DNA from: Actinomycetes bacterium
Lineage (GTDB): Bacteria > Actinomycetota > Acidimicrobiia > Acidimicrobiales > RAAP-2
Direction of reading: 5' to 3'
DNA: 43,842 nt
Assembly: GCA_021781335.1 (NCBI GenBank)
Contig: JAJXXA010000030.1
Coordinates: forward strand, 1 to 43,842
The notes under the pieces were generated by a model. That model had not been told where the DNA came from, made no database searches, and saw only the letters and a program-made list of their open reading frames with translations. Both the position numbers and the translations under genes were made by a program. This document shows positions 9,247 through 18,745 of the stretch, piece after piece (position 1 is the first letter of the stretch; each line of letters starts with the position of its first letter).

Positions 9247-10643
9247 GGCGGGAACTGGTTGAAGAGTCGATCGAGGAGATGACTGGCCCGACTGGTGGTG
9301 CCACGACGCTTCTCCGTGTGGTCAGCCCAAGTCGCGAGGCCTAAACCGACGTTGATGCCCATCCAGCGCAATGGTTCAGGCTCCCACGGTTTGCTCGCGT
9401 GTTGGACGAAAGTGAGTCTCGTGAACTCGCTCTCCTCGTCAGGTTTGGTGATCAGGTCGGCGAGAGCCTGTGCGCAGACTCGACTCAAGATCACGCCGTC
9501 GCCCGTGTAGCCTCCCGCACTCGCCATGCCGCTTTCGTGGTCAACGAGCACCGACGGCGAGAGATCGCGAGGCATCCCGAGTGGCCCACCCCACTGATGG
9601 GTGATGGCACCGTCCAGCGACGGGAAAAGTTCACGCAGAGTGCTCTCCAGCACCGAGAACACTTTCTCATTTCGATCGAAGCGCTCTTCCACGGTGGAAC
9701 CAAAGTGATACGGCGAGCCCCGTCCGCCAAAGGCAATGCGATTGTCATGGGTGCGTTGTCCGTAGATGATGAGGTGACGATCGTCGGCGAATGTCTCATA
9801 GTGCTGGAAGCCAGCGTCGTCCCAGAATTGTTGTGAAAGTGGTTCGGTGGCGATCATCAAGGAGTAGATCGGCGCGATCGCTCGTCGCTGACGCGCCAGC
9901 GTGGGCGTGAACCCCTCGGTGGCGCGAACGACGTAGTCGGCGCGAACGCTCCCGCCTATGGTGACAACGCGAGGTCTGGCGCCGCGCCGGCCGGGCATGA
10001 TCCGAGTGACGGCACTGTCTTCGAAGATCTGGACACCGAGGCGTTCGTTGGCCTCGGCTAATCCTCGTACCAATCGGGCTGGATGTATCCGCGCGCAGTG
10101 CGGTGAATAGGTTGCGCCGTGCGCACCGTTTACGTAGCCGCGCTCGTAGAGATCGCCGACGTCGAGCCAACGCAGGTCCTCGTCGTCCAAGCCGCGCTCG
10201 CGCGACTCATGGACCTCGTGTTGGAGACGCTCGACCTGTATCTCACTACGCGCAAAGGTGAGGGTGCCACCTTGGTAGAAGTGCGCGTCGATCTTGTCTT
10301 CACGAGTGGCGTCACCCAGTGCGGGGACGGCTCGTTGGAGCATGCTTCGTTGGTGCACGAAGTCGTCCATGCCGAAATGGTTGATGACCGCGGTGTCGCC
10401 AAGGGGATAGAGGGCTGAAGCCCATCCACCGTTACGTCCCGACGCGCCGAATCCACACACTGACTTCTCGAGGACGACAATTTGAAGTGAGGGGTCGCGT
10501 CGCTTGAGCTCGCGCGCCGTCCATAGTCCGGTGAACCCGCCACCGATGATCGCGACGTCGACGTCCAGGTCCCCGCGCAGCGGCCTGCGCGGGGTGACTG
10601 GATTGTCGAGCGTCGACCACCAGAGTGATCGTGGCGGTTGCAT
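9243..10643 (-). CDS. FAD-dependent oxidoreductase (DAO family, gamma-glutamylputrescine oxidase/PuuB-like)
   Basis: DVAIIGGGFTGLWTARELKRRDPSLQIVVLEKSVCGFGASGRNGGWASAL dinucleotide-binding and DAO motifs; PLGMPRDLSPSV..YTGDGVILS near the C-terminus. Confidence 0.85.
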   Translation of the reverse strand: MQPPRSLWWSTLDNPVTPRRPLRGDLDVDVAIIGGGFTGLWTARELKRRDPSLQIVVLEKSVCGFGASGRNGGWASALYPLGDTAVINHFGMDDFVHQRSMLQRAVPALGDATREDKIDAHFYQGGTLTFARSEIQVERLQHEVHESRERGLDDEDLRWLDVGDLYERGYVNGAHGATYSPHCARIHPARLVRGLAEANERLGVQIFEDSAVTRIMPGRRGARPRVVTIGGSVRADYVVRATEGFTPTLARQRRAIAPIYSLMIATEPLSQQFWDDAGFQHYETFADDRHLIIYGQRTHDNRIAFGGRGSPYHFGSTVEERFDRNEKVFSVLESTLRELFPSLDGAITHQWGGPLGMPRDLSPSVLVDHESGMASAGGYTGDGVILSRVCAQALADLITKPDEESEFTRLTFVQHASKPWEPEPLRWMGINVGLGLATWADHTEKRRGTTSRASHLLDRLFNQFPP

Positions 10644-12064
10644 TAGGCGATGAACTTGGTCGCCCCGGTGAACACCTCTCGAAGGATGCCGACCATGAGG
10701 TCAATGTCCTCGCGGGTCGATATCAGCGGTGGTGCCAATTGGACAACGGGGTCACCTCGGTCATCGGATCGACAGATCAGACCACGGCGGAACATTTCGG
10801 GTGAGATGTACCCGCGAAGAACGCGCTCAGCGTCTTGGCCGGCCCACGTCTCTTTGGTGACCTGGTTCTTCACGATTTCGATGCCCCAGAAGTATCCGGT
10901 GCCTCGCACGTCGCCCACGATGGGGATGTCCTTCAAAGCCAAGAGGCTGTCGCGGAAATAGTCCTGGTTCGCGAGCACGTTTTCGAGCACGTGCTCTTCT
11001 TCGATGATCTTGATACTGGCGAGCGCAGCCGCACACGAGGCGGGGTGTCCCGACCAGGTGAAGCCGTGGATGAACGAGCTGTCACCGTGTTGGAAGGGCT
11101 CGGCGATGCGGTCAGAGACGATCATCGCACCCAGCGGCAGGTAGCCGGCGGTGATGCCCTTGGCTACGCACACGATGTCGGGCACGTAGTCGTACTTTTG
11201 ACCACCGAACCAGGTGCCGAGTCGACCGAACGCGCAGATGACCTCGTCAGACACGAGCAGCACCCCGTAGCGGTCACAGATCGAACGAACTTCCTGCCAA
11301 TATCCCGGAGGAGGGGTGAAACATCCACCCGCGTTTTGCACTGGCTCTAGGAACACTGCGGCCACGGTCTCGGGACCTTCTCGAAGGATTGCTTCTTCGA
11401 TCTGGTGCGCCGACCACAGACCAAAGGCTTCAAAGTCGTCTGCGTGCTGCTCGGCACGATAGAAGTTGACAGCGGGGACCTTCACCGCGCCAGGCACCAA
11501 CGGTTCGAATGGTTCACGGTACCCGTCGAGCGACGTGATCGTCAGCGCGCCGAGGGTCGTACCGTGGTAGGCGACGTCGCGGCTGATGACCTTGTAGCGA
11601 TCGGTGTCACCGCGCATCTTGTGGTACTGGCGAGCCAATTTCCACGCGCTCTCATTCGCCTCTGCTCCGCCGGTGGTGAAGAAGACGCGATTGAGATCGC
11701 CCGGGGCCAAGCTTGCCAACTTTTCGGCGAGCTCGATCGCCTTGGGGTGTGCGTAGGTCCACAGCGGGAAGAACGCCAGCGTCTTCATCTGCTCTGCGAC
11801 CGCGTCGGCTATCTCGCCACGACCGTGCCCGAGGGCGTTCGTGAACAGACCCGAGAGCCCGTCGAAGTACTCCTTGCCGTTGGCGTCATAGACCCGGGTG
11901 CCCTCACCGCGCACCATGATCGGAATCTCGTTACCCTCGTCATAGGCACCCATCCTCGACATCTGGAGCCACAAGTGGCGCCGGGCGCGTTCAGAGTAAC
12001 TATGGCTCGGTGATGTGCTATCGCCGACGGCAATTCCGTCGGTATAAATTTCGTGAAGCGTCAT
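10643..12064 (-). CDS. Class III PLP aminotransferase (putrescine/omega-amino acid aminotransferase-like)
   Basis: YFDGLSGLFTNALGHGRGEIADAVAEQ, FFTTGGAEANESAWKLARQYH, LVSDEVICAFGRLGTWFGGQKYDYVPDIVCVAKGITAGYLPLGA. Start at MTLHEIY (12064) preferred. Confidence 0.88.
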   Translation of the reverse strand: MTLHEIYTDGIAVGDSTSPSHSYSERARRHLWLQMSRMGAYDEGNEIPIMVRGEGTRVYDANGKEYFDGLSGLFTNALGHGRGEIADAVAEQMKTLAFFPLWTYAHPKAIELAEKLASLAPGDLNRVFFTTGGAEANESAWKLARQYHKMRGDTDRYKVISRDVAYHGTTLGALTITSLDGYREPFEPLVPGAVKVPAVNFYRAEQHADDFEAFGLWSAHQIEEAILREGPETVAAVFLEPVQNAGGCFTPPPGYWQEVRSICDRYGVLLVSDEVICAFGRLGTWFGGQKYDYVPDIVCVAKGITAGYLPLGAMIVSDRIAEPFQHGDSSFIHGFTWSGHPASCAAALASIKIIEEEHVLENVLANQDYFRDSLLALKDIPIVGDVRGTGYFWGIEIVKNQVTKETWAGQDAERVLRGYISPEMFRRGLICRSDDRGDPVVQLAPPLISTREDIDLMVGILREVFTGATKFIA

Positions 12065-12582
12065 TTCGTCCCCCATGCATAGGTTTGTTTTGAGAGTTTC
12101 AGATATACAAATGTTTCGACTTCGGTCACCCCTGGAATACTCCTGATCGAGTCATTCAAGAGGTGCACGAGTGCGTTGTCGTCTACGGCAATGAGTTCGG
12201 CAATGATGTCGAAACTCCCTGCAGTCATGACGACGTAGTTCGCCTCATCGATCGCGGCCACTTTGTCGGCCACCAGGCGCACGTCGCCGTGCACGCGGAT
12301 GCCGACAAGAGCTTCGCGACCATAACCCAGTTGCAGCGGGTCGGTGATGGCGACTATCTGCATGACGCCTGAATCGCGAAGTCGCTGCACGCGACGTCGG
12401 ACTCCGGCCTCGGACAGCCCAACCACCTCGGCAATCGCCCCGTACGGACGTCGGCCGTCACGCTGCAGGACTCCGATGATCTGACGATCAATATCGTCAA
12501 GCGCGTTCGGAGCCGAAAGCAACTCGAGATTCGAACGCTCTGCGTTCTTCGAGTTCTGACTTTGAGGTTTGGTTCCTGGCAT
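12061..12582 (-). CDS. Lrp/AsnC family transcriptional regulator
   Basis: DIDRQIIGVLQRDGRRPYGAIAEVVGLSEAGVRRRVQRLRDSGVMQIVAITDP HTH plus RAM/AsnC effector domain. Confidence 0.9.
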   Translation of the reverse strand: MPGTKPQSQNSKNAERSNLELLSAPNALDDIDRQIIGVLQRDGRRPYGAIAEVVGLSEAGVRRRVQRLRDSGVMQIVAITDPLQLGYGREALVGIRVHGDVRLVADKVAAIDEANYVVMTAGSFDIIAELIAVDDNALVHLLNDSIRSIPGVTEVETFVYLKLSKQTYAWGTK

Positions 12583-12778
12583 TGGTTGCTCCCCGCCCGG
12601 TGGCCAAAAGGCTCCGTGGCTGCGGATAGAGACAGTATAGGGGCTCAGAGCGACTGAATGCGTCGTGAATTGTTAAATCTATGCTCTTTTTCTTATTATT
12701 GGCTTGCGAGCCCTATGGAATCTCTGGCAGAGTGGCTGAGAGCGTGGGCGTACGGTCGCCGGGGCTTGGAGGAAGATC

Positions 12779-14206
12779 ATGCGTCGTTTGTCTAATTTCA
12801 TCGGGGGCGAGTCAGTCGCACCAAAGAGTGGGAAGTACGTCGAGCTCATCAATCCCGGCACCGGCCAACCAATGGCTGAGATGCCGGTCTCGGACGCTTC
12901 GGACATCGACGCTGCCGTGCAAGTCGCCGCCAAGGCGTTTCAATCGTGGAAGCGCACGACACCTTCGCAGCGCAGCCTCGCGTTGTTAAAGATCGCTGAC
13001 ATTCTCGAATCGCGTGCTGAAGAACTCGTTGCGGTCGAAGCCGAGAACTGCGGCAAGATCATTGCGGTGACCATGAGCGAAGAGATTCCTCCCATGATCG
13101 ACCAAATCCGCTTCTTCGCGGGCGCGGCGCGCCTGCTTGAGGGTCGCGGAGCAACTGAGTACATGGAAGGAATGACGAGCTACGTCCGTCGCGAGCCGGT
13201 GGGTGTGTGTGGCGCCGTCACGCCGTGGAACTACCCGATGATGATGGCGGTGTGGAAGTGGGCCCCGGCATTGGCGGCCGGCAACACAATGGTTCTAAAG
13301 CCCGGTGACTCGACGCCGATGTCAACGCTGTTGATGGCCGAGCTGATGGCTGAAGTCCTTCCCGCGGGTGTCTTTAACGTTGTCTGTGGCGACCGCGACA
13401 CGGGTCGCGCGCTCGTTGAGCATCCGACGCCGGCCATGGTGTCAGTGACGGGTTCGGTTCGTGCGGGTATGGAGGTTGCCGCGTCCGCGTCGTCGACCTT
13501 GAAGCGCGTGCACCTCGAGTTGGGTGGAAAGGCGCCGGTCATCGTGTTCGATGACGTCGACATCGCAACCGCCACCGAGGGCATTGCAATCGCAGGCTTC
13601 TTCAACGCGGGTCAGGACTGCACCGCAGCGACGAGAGTGCTCGTGGGCGCCAATGTCTACGGGGACTTCGTTGACGCACTCGCCGAACAGGCGAAGAACA
13701 CCGTGATCGGCGCCCCCGACAGCGACGAGGCACTCTTTGGTCCGGTGAACAATGTCAACCAGTTCAACCGGGTCACGGGGCTCCTTGGACGAAAGCCGAC
13801 GCACGCGAGCTTCGCGGCCGGAGGCGAACGGGTGGGTGACGCCGGTTACTTCATCTCGCCCACCATCGTCGCCGACCTGCATCAAGACGACGAGATGATC
13901 CAAAACGAGATCTTTGGTCCGGTGATCACCGTCCAGAAGTTCAACGACGACGCGCAGGCGCTCGAGTGGGCTAATGGTGTCGAGTACGGACTGGCGTCAT
14001 CGGTGTGGACAACGGACCACAGCCGTGCCATGCGCTTCACTCGCGACCTCGACTTCGGGTGTGTCTGGGTGAATACGCACATCCCGATGGTGGCCGAGAT
14101 GCCCCACGGTGGTTTCAAGCACTCGGGGTACGGCAAGGACCTCTCGGTCTACGGATTCGAGGACTACACGCGCATCAAGCACGTCATGCACAACATCGAA
14201 TTCTGA
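12779..14206 (+). CDS. Aldehyde dehydrogenase (gamma-aminobutyraldehyde/betaine-aldehyde dehydrogenase-like)
   Basis: LELGGKAPVIVFDDVD and FNAGQDCTAATRVLV (catalytic Cys) motifs; NYPMMMAVWKWAPALAAGNTMVLKP. Confidence 0.88.
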   Translation: MRRLSNFIGGESVAPKSGKYVELINPGTGQPMAEMPVSDASDIDAAVQVAAKAFQSWKRTTPSQRSLALLKIADILESRAEELVAVEAENCGKIIAVTMSEEIPPMIDQIRFFAGAARLLEGRGATEYMEGMTSYVRREPVGVCGAVTPWNYPMMMAVWKWAPALAAGNTMVLKPGDSTPMSTLLMAELMAEVLPAGVFNVVCGDRDTGRALVEHPTPAMVSVTGSVRAGMEVAASASSTLKRVHLELGGKAPVIVFDDVDIATATEGIAIAGFFNAGQDCTAATRVLVGANVYGDFVDALAEQAKNTVIGAPDSDEALFGPVNNVNQFNRVTGLLGRKPTHASFAAGGERVGDAGYFISPTIVADLHQDDEMIQNEIFGPVITVQKFNDDAQALEWANGVEYGLASSVWTTDHSRAMRFTRDLDFGCVWVNTHIPMVAEMPHGGFKHSGYGKDLSVYGFEDYTRIKHVMHNIEF

Positions 14207-14297
14207 GCCAGATCTCCTGACCAGATGACGGGGGATCCCTCGCGCTCTTTTGTCACGGGTCAGATGAGTACCGTTGTTAAAGACCACTATTTGAAAG

Positions 14298-14317
14298 GAT
14301 GATCATCGATGATCATC
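14298..14317. repeat. 20-bp perfect palindrome / tandem 10-bp duplication across the ald start codon
   Basis: GATGATCATCGATGATCATC is self-complementary; equivalently ATGATCATCG occurs twice in tandem at 14299-14318. Confidence 0.95.
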
Positions 14318-15427
14318 GGAGTTCCGAAGGAAATCAAGAAGGACGAGAATCGGGTTGCACTCACCCCCGCGGGCGTGCGTGAATTGGCGAGTGCCGGCCA
14401 CAAGGTCCTCATCGAACGCGGTGCCGGCGTGGGCTCCTCGATCAGCGACGCGGACTACGTCGCCAATGGCGCCACCATTGTCGATGACGTCGACGATGTG
14501 TGGTCGTCGAGCGAGCTCGTCCTCAAGGTCAAAGAGCCGATCGCTGATGAGCACCACCGACTCTCGGCGCGCAAGAACCAGGTCCTCTTCACCTACTTGC
14601 ACCTCGCGGCTTCCAAGGAGTGCACTGACGCACTCGTAAAGGCCAACAACGTGGCGATTGCCTACGAGACCGTGCGACTTCGAGACAACTCGCTCCCGCT
14701 GCTCACTCCGATGAGCGAAGTCGCGGGACGAATGGCGCCGATGATGGGCGCGCATCATTTGATGCGACCGGGTGGTGGCCGCGGCACCCTCATCAGCGGG
14801 GTTCCCGGTGTGCACCCGGCCAACGTCGTGGTGATCGGTGCCGGTGTCGCCGGACTGGCCGCGGCATCGATGGCCGCGGGATTGCACGCAAACGTGAAGA
14901 TCCTCGATCGAAACCTTGACCGCCTTCGTCAAGTGGATATTCATTTCGATGGTCGTGTCCAGACGATCGCCTCTTCAACCCTGACACTCGAAGAGGCGTG
15001 TCTCGACGCCGACATTGTGATCGGCGCGGTGCTGGTCGTCGGCGCCAAGGCGCCCAAGCTGGTGTCGAACGATCTGGTGTCGCGAATGCGGCCCGGTTCA
15101 GTGCTCGTCGACATCTCGGTCGACCAGGGCGGCTGCTTCGAAGACACTCGGCCCACAACACATTCCGAGCCCACGTTCAACGTCCACAATTCGGTCTTCT
15201 ACTGCGTTGCGAACATGCCCGGTGCGGTGCCGCACACCTCGACGTACGCCTTGGCTAACGCCACGCTTCCCTACGTCATGGAGTTGGCGCGTCACGGCTG
15301 GCGTGAAGCGGTACTGGCCGACGATGCCCTGGCCGAGGGCGTCAACGTTGTGGACGGTTCGGTGACGTACGGACCGGTGGCGGATTCGCTCGGGATCCAG
15401 TACACGCCCCTTCGAAACTTCCTGTAA
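14309..15427 (+). CDS. ald: Alanine dehydrogenase
   Basis: MIIGVPKEIKKDENRVALTPAGVREL...FTYLHLAA...VVVIGAGVAGLAAASMAAGLHANVKILDRN. Confidence 0.93.
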   Translation: MIIGVPKEIKKDENRVALTPAGVRELASAGHKVLIERGAGVGSSISDADYVANGATIVDDVDDVWSSSELVLKVKEPIADEHHRLSARKNQVLFTYLHLAASKECTDALVKANNVAIAYETVRLRDNSLPLLTPMSEVAGRMAPMMGAHHLMRPGGGRGTLISGVPGVHPANVVVIGAGVAGLAAASMAAGLHANVKILDRNLDRLRQVDIHFDGRVQTIASSTLTLEEACLDADIVIGAVLVVGAKAPKLVSNDLVSRMRPGSVLVDISVDQGGCFEDTRPTTHSEPTFNVHNSVFYCVANMPGAVPHTSTYALANATLPYVMELARHGWREAVLADDALAEGVNVVDGSVTYGPVADSLGIQYTPLRNFL

Positions 15428-15495
15428 GGTGCGCAAATCGTAGTTGCCGCCTCGCTGGGGAGTGGTCCCCTGTAACGTGCGGCATCGAAGGCTGC

Positions 15496-17019
15496 GTGGG
15501 GGGTCTGGTGTCCAGCAATTCGATCAACAACGTGGTGCATGCCGAGGTGCCAGACCCGCGACGTTGGTTCGCGCTGTTCGTCATCGCCATTGCGCAATTA
15601 ATGGTTGTGCTTGACGCCTCGATTGTGAACATCGCGCTGCCGCACGCGGCGCTTCCAAAAGCTTTGGGCGGTCTGGCGATCTCTCAGAAGAATTACCAAT
15701 GGGCGGTCACGGCATACACCCTGACCTTTGGCGGGTTCTTGTTGCTCGGTGGGCGTGTCGGTGACTACCTCGGTCGCAAGAAGGCTTTCCTCATCGGACT
15801 CGTTGGCTTCGCGGGTGCATCACTGCTCGGCGGGTTCTCGCAAAATCAGCAGATGTTGTTCGGCGCACGTGCGCTGCAGGGCGTCTTTGGCGCGTTGCTC
15901 GCTCCCGCAGCGCTGTCGCTGATCTCGGTGACGTTCACCGATTCGAAGGAACGCGCCAAGGCGTTCGGAGTCTACGGAGCGTTGTCGGGGTTGGGTGCCG
16001 CCATTGGCTTGATCGCTGGCGGACTCCTTACGCAATACTTCTCGTGGCGGTGGTGCCTGCTCGTCAATACGCCCATGGCGATCATCGCGTTCTCGCTCGC
16101 CGTTCCGAACATCAAGGAATCAAAGGTGCAAGGGCACCCGCACTATGACGTCCCCGGGGCACTGAGCGCCACTGCGGGCATGGTGAGCATTGTCTATGGC
16201 GTCTCCAAGGCCGCGACGGACGGTTGGGGCTCGACCGGGGCGTGGCCCTTCATGGCGCTGGGGGGAGCGTTGCTCGCCGTATTCTTCCTCATCGAGGCGA
16301 GGGTCAAGTCTCCACTCCTCCCACTTCGCCTGATCACCGATCGGGTGAGGGCGGGCGCGTACCTCTCACAAGTCTTCGTTGGTCTCGGACTCTTTGGGAT
16401 GTTTCTCTTCATGACCTTCTACTTCCAAGACGTGCACGGGTACTCCGCGGTGAAGACCGGCATGCTCTTCATGCCGTTTTCAGTGGGCATTATCTTGTCG
16501 GCGGTCGTCTCAAGTCAACTGCTGCCTCGAGTCGGTCCGCGGCTCCTTGCGACACTCGGATGCACGATGGGCGCGGTTGGGTTGTTCCTCTTGTCGTTCA
16601 TGAGCCCAATGAGCAGCTATCTCGCACACGTTATGCCCGAGATGGTGCTCGCGAGTCTCGGTCTCGGTATGGCCTTTGTCTCGGTGTCGTCGACCGCGCT
16701 CTTTAACGTGCACGCCGAGGACACGGGTGCGGCGTCCGCTGTCCTTAACACTGCCCAACAGATCGGCGGGTCGTTCGGGACGGCGATCCAGAACACGATC
16801 GTGGTGTCTGGAGCGAGTTCATTCTTGCTCGCGGCCGCGCGCACAAGGTCAGCGTCCGCCAACGTGCGCCTGCACGTCGAGGCCAACGTGCACGGGTACG
16901 ACCTCGCGTTCCGTTTCGGTTCGTTGATGCTCCTGCTGGCGGCCCTACATTTCTTTCTCTTGGTCAATATCGACCGTCATCACCTCGGACAACACGACGA
17001 GGTGGCGTTCGCGCACTAG
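15496..17019 (+). CDS. MFS transporter, DHA2 (EmrB/QacA) family
   Basis: ALFVIAIAQLMVVLDASIVNIALPHA, GGRVGDYLGRKKAF; ~14 TM pattern. Alternative GTG start at 15508. Confidence 0.9.
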   Translation: MGGLVSSNSINNVVHAEVPDPRRWFALFVIAIAQLMVVLDASIVNIALPHAALPKALGGLAISQKNYQWAVTAYTLTFGGFLLLGGRVGDYLGRKKAFLIGLVGFAGASLLGGFSQNQQMLFGARALQGVFGALLAPAALSLISVTFTDSKERAKAFGVYGALSGLGAAIGLIAGGLLTQYFSWRWCLLVNTPMAIIAFSLAVPNIKESKVQGHPHYDVPGALSATAGMVSIVYGVSKAATDGWGSTGAWPFMALGGALLAVFFLIEARVKSPLLPLRLITDRVRAGAYLSQVFVGLGLFGMFLFMTFYFQDVHGYSAVKTGMLFMPFSVGIILSAVVSSQLLPRVGPRLLATLGCTMGAVGLFLLSFMSPMSSYLAHVMPEMVLASLGLGMAFVSVSSTALFNVHAEDTGAASAVLNTAQQIGGSFGTAIQNTIVVSGASSFLLAAARTRSASANVRLHVEANVHGYDLAFRFGSLMLLLAALHFFLLVNIDRHHLGQHDEVAFAH

Positions 17020-17243
17020 GTGGGCGAGTCGTTGACGAAGGGGCAGTGCCGACATCCGCTGTCACAGCACGTGCCGCGAGCAAGGTGCACCGCCACCGTG
17101 AGCACCCACAGACCCGTGGTCGGATCGCGATACGTGCTCTCGCCTCGGGCGACGGCGCGTTCGTGGGCATCAATGATCGCTTGATAATTGGGCAGTGCCG
17201 GGTCGCAGCGCGAAGGGTGGGGACGAGGGCACGACGAGATCAC
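17016..17243 (-). CDS. Small Cys-rich DUF5522-like protein
   Basis: ...HERAVARGESTYRDPTTGLWVLTVAVHLARGTCCDSGCRHCPF; GTG start at 17243 chosen because the longer ORF overlaps the neighbouring gene. Confidence 0.6.
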   Translation of the reverse strand: MISSCPRPHPSRCDPALPNYQAIIDAHERAVARGESTYRDPTTGLWVLTVAVHLARGTCCDSGCRHCPFVNDSPT

Positions 17244-17262
17244 GGTCGTAAGGAGGAGTTGG

Positions 17263-18210
17263 TCATTGATCGTTGAGTACGACGACTTTTCCCAGTTTGC
17301 CGGGTGAGGAGAAGTACTCGTAGCCGTCATTGATGTCGTCGAGATCGAAGGTCTTGGCGAGCGGGACCTGCAGTTCGCCATCAGCCCAGCGAGGTACCAA
17401 CCACTCGTTGACCCGTTGGATGACTTCGGTCTTCTCTTCTCGTGAGCGCGCTCGCAGCGTCGATCCCGTAAGCGACGCGCGAAGCGACATGACCCTCAAG
17501 AGGTCGAGGCTCACGGTGTTCCCGCCCCCCACGCCAATGACGACGATGCGCGCGCGTGGCGCGAGCACTTCTTGGGCCCGTGAGAGATGCGCCGCTCCCA
17601 CAAGTTCGAGCACGACGTTCACGGGTGCCAGGGACGTGACTTCGTCGAGGGTCACCGTCTCGTCAGCCCCGAGGGAGCGGAGTTGCTCGTGGTGCTCTGA
17701 GGTGCGCGTCACGGCGATGACGTGCGAGCCAATGGCGTGCGCGATCTGTATGGCCGCGGTCCCAACGCCACCGTTGGCGCCAGAGATCAGCACGCGCTCG
17801 TCCGCCTGAAGACGCCCTTGGGTGACGAGGGCGTCGTGGGCGGTGGTGAAGGTCTCGGCGAATCCGCCGGCCTCGGGCCACGAGACGTTGTCGGGCACGT
17901 AGATGAGATGTTCACTCGGTACGACGCAATGCGTGGCGTGGCCACCGCCGCCCACGATGGCGCACACTCGTCGCCCGAGCAACGGCAGGTGGACTTCACT
18001 ACCGACGTCACTCACGACCCCGGCCATCTCGATACCCGGTATATCCGCGGGCCACCCCGCGGGCGCGGGGTAAAAGCCTTGTCGTTGAAGGAGGTCAGCC
18101 GCGTTGATACCTGCAGCACGCACCGCGACCACGACATCTTTCGGGCCAGGATTGGGCGTGGGGCGCTCGACGACGTCGAGCTCGGTGCCGATGATGATCG
18201 CTGCGCGCAT
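17263..18210 (-). CDS. Zinc-independent quinone oxidoreductase / medium-chain dehydrogenase
   Basis: MRAAIIIGTELDVVERPTPNPGPKDVVVAVRAAGINAADLLQRQGFYP; VLISGANGGVGTAAIQIAHAIGSHVIAV. Confidence 0.88.
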   Translation of the reverse strand: MRAAIIIGTELDVVERPTPNPGPKDVVVAVRAAGINAADLLQRQGFYPAPAGWPADIPGIEMAGVVSDVGSEVHLPLLGRRVCAIVGGGGHATHCVVPSEHLIYVPDNVSWPEAGGFAETFTTAHDALVTQGRLQADERVLISGANGGVGTAAIQIAHAIGSHVIAVTRTSEHHEQLRSLGADETVTLDEVTSLAPVNVVLELVGAAHLSRAQEVLAPRARIVVIGVGGGNTVSLDLLRVMSLRASLTGSTLRARSREEKTEVIQRVNEWLVPRWADGELQVPLAKTFDLDDINDGYEYFSSPGKLGKVVVLNDQ

Positions 18211-18262
18211 GCCCAACAGACTACGTGTGGTAATCGCTCGCCGACACCGTTAGGGTCGGGGC

Positions 18263-18745
18263 ATGACTATCTTCGATATCCCAGTAAAGACCCTCAGCGG
18301 TGAGGAGAGTTCCCTCGCCGCGTACGCCCAGAATCCGGTGCTGATCGTCAACGTCGCGTCCAAGTGCGGGCTGACGCCACAGTATGAAGGCCTCGAGAAA
18401 TTGCAGAAGAACTACGCCGCACGTGGCTTCACCGTGGTGGGTTTTCCGTGCAATCAGTTCATGGGTCAAGAACCCGGCACCGCCGAGGAGATTCAAACCT
18501 TCTGTTCGACAACCTACGGCGTCACGTTCCCCCTCTTTGAAAAGATCGATGTCAACGGCGAGAACCAACACCCTATTTATGCCGAGCTGACCAAGTCGGC
18601 CGACGCCGAAGGTCACACCGGTGAGATCCGCTGGAACTTCGAGAAGTTCTTGATCAGCCCGGACGGATCGATTCGTCGATTTGCTCCTCAGGTCGAGCCA
18701 GAGGACCCTATCCTCGTCGCCGCCATCGAGGCTGCGCTGAGCTGA
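18263..18745 (+). CDS. Glutathione peroxidase family protein (Cys type)
   Basis: VNVASKCGLTPQYEGLEKLQ, GFPCNQFMGQEPG, WNFEKFLISPDG motifs. Confidence 0.93.
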   Translation: MTIFDIPVKTLSGEESSLAAYAQNPVLIVNVASKCGLTPQYEGLEKLQKNYAARGFTVVGFPCNQFMGQEPGTAEEIQTFCSTTYGVTFPLFEKIDVNGENQHPIYAELTKSADAEGHTGEIRWNFEKFLISPDGSIRRFAPQVEPEDPILVAAIEAALS

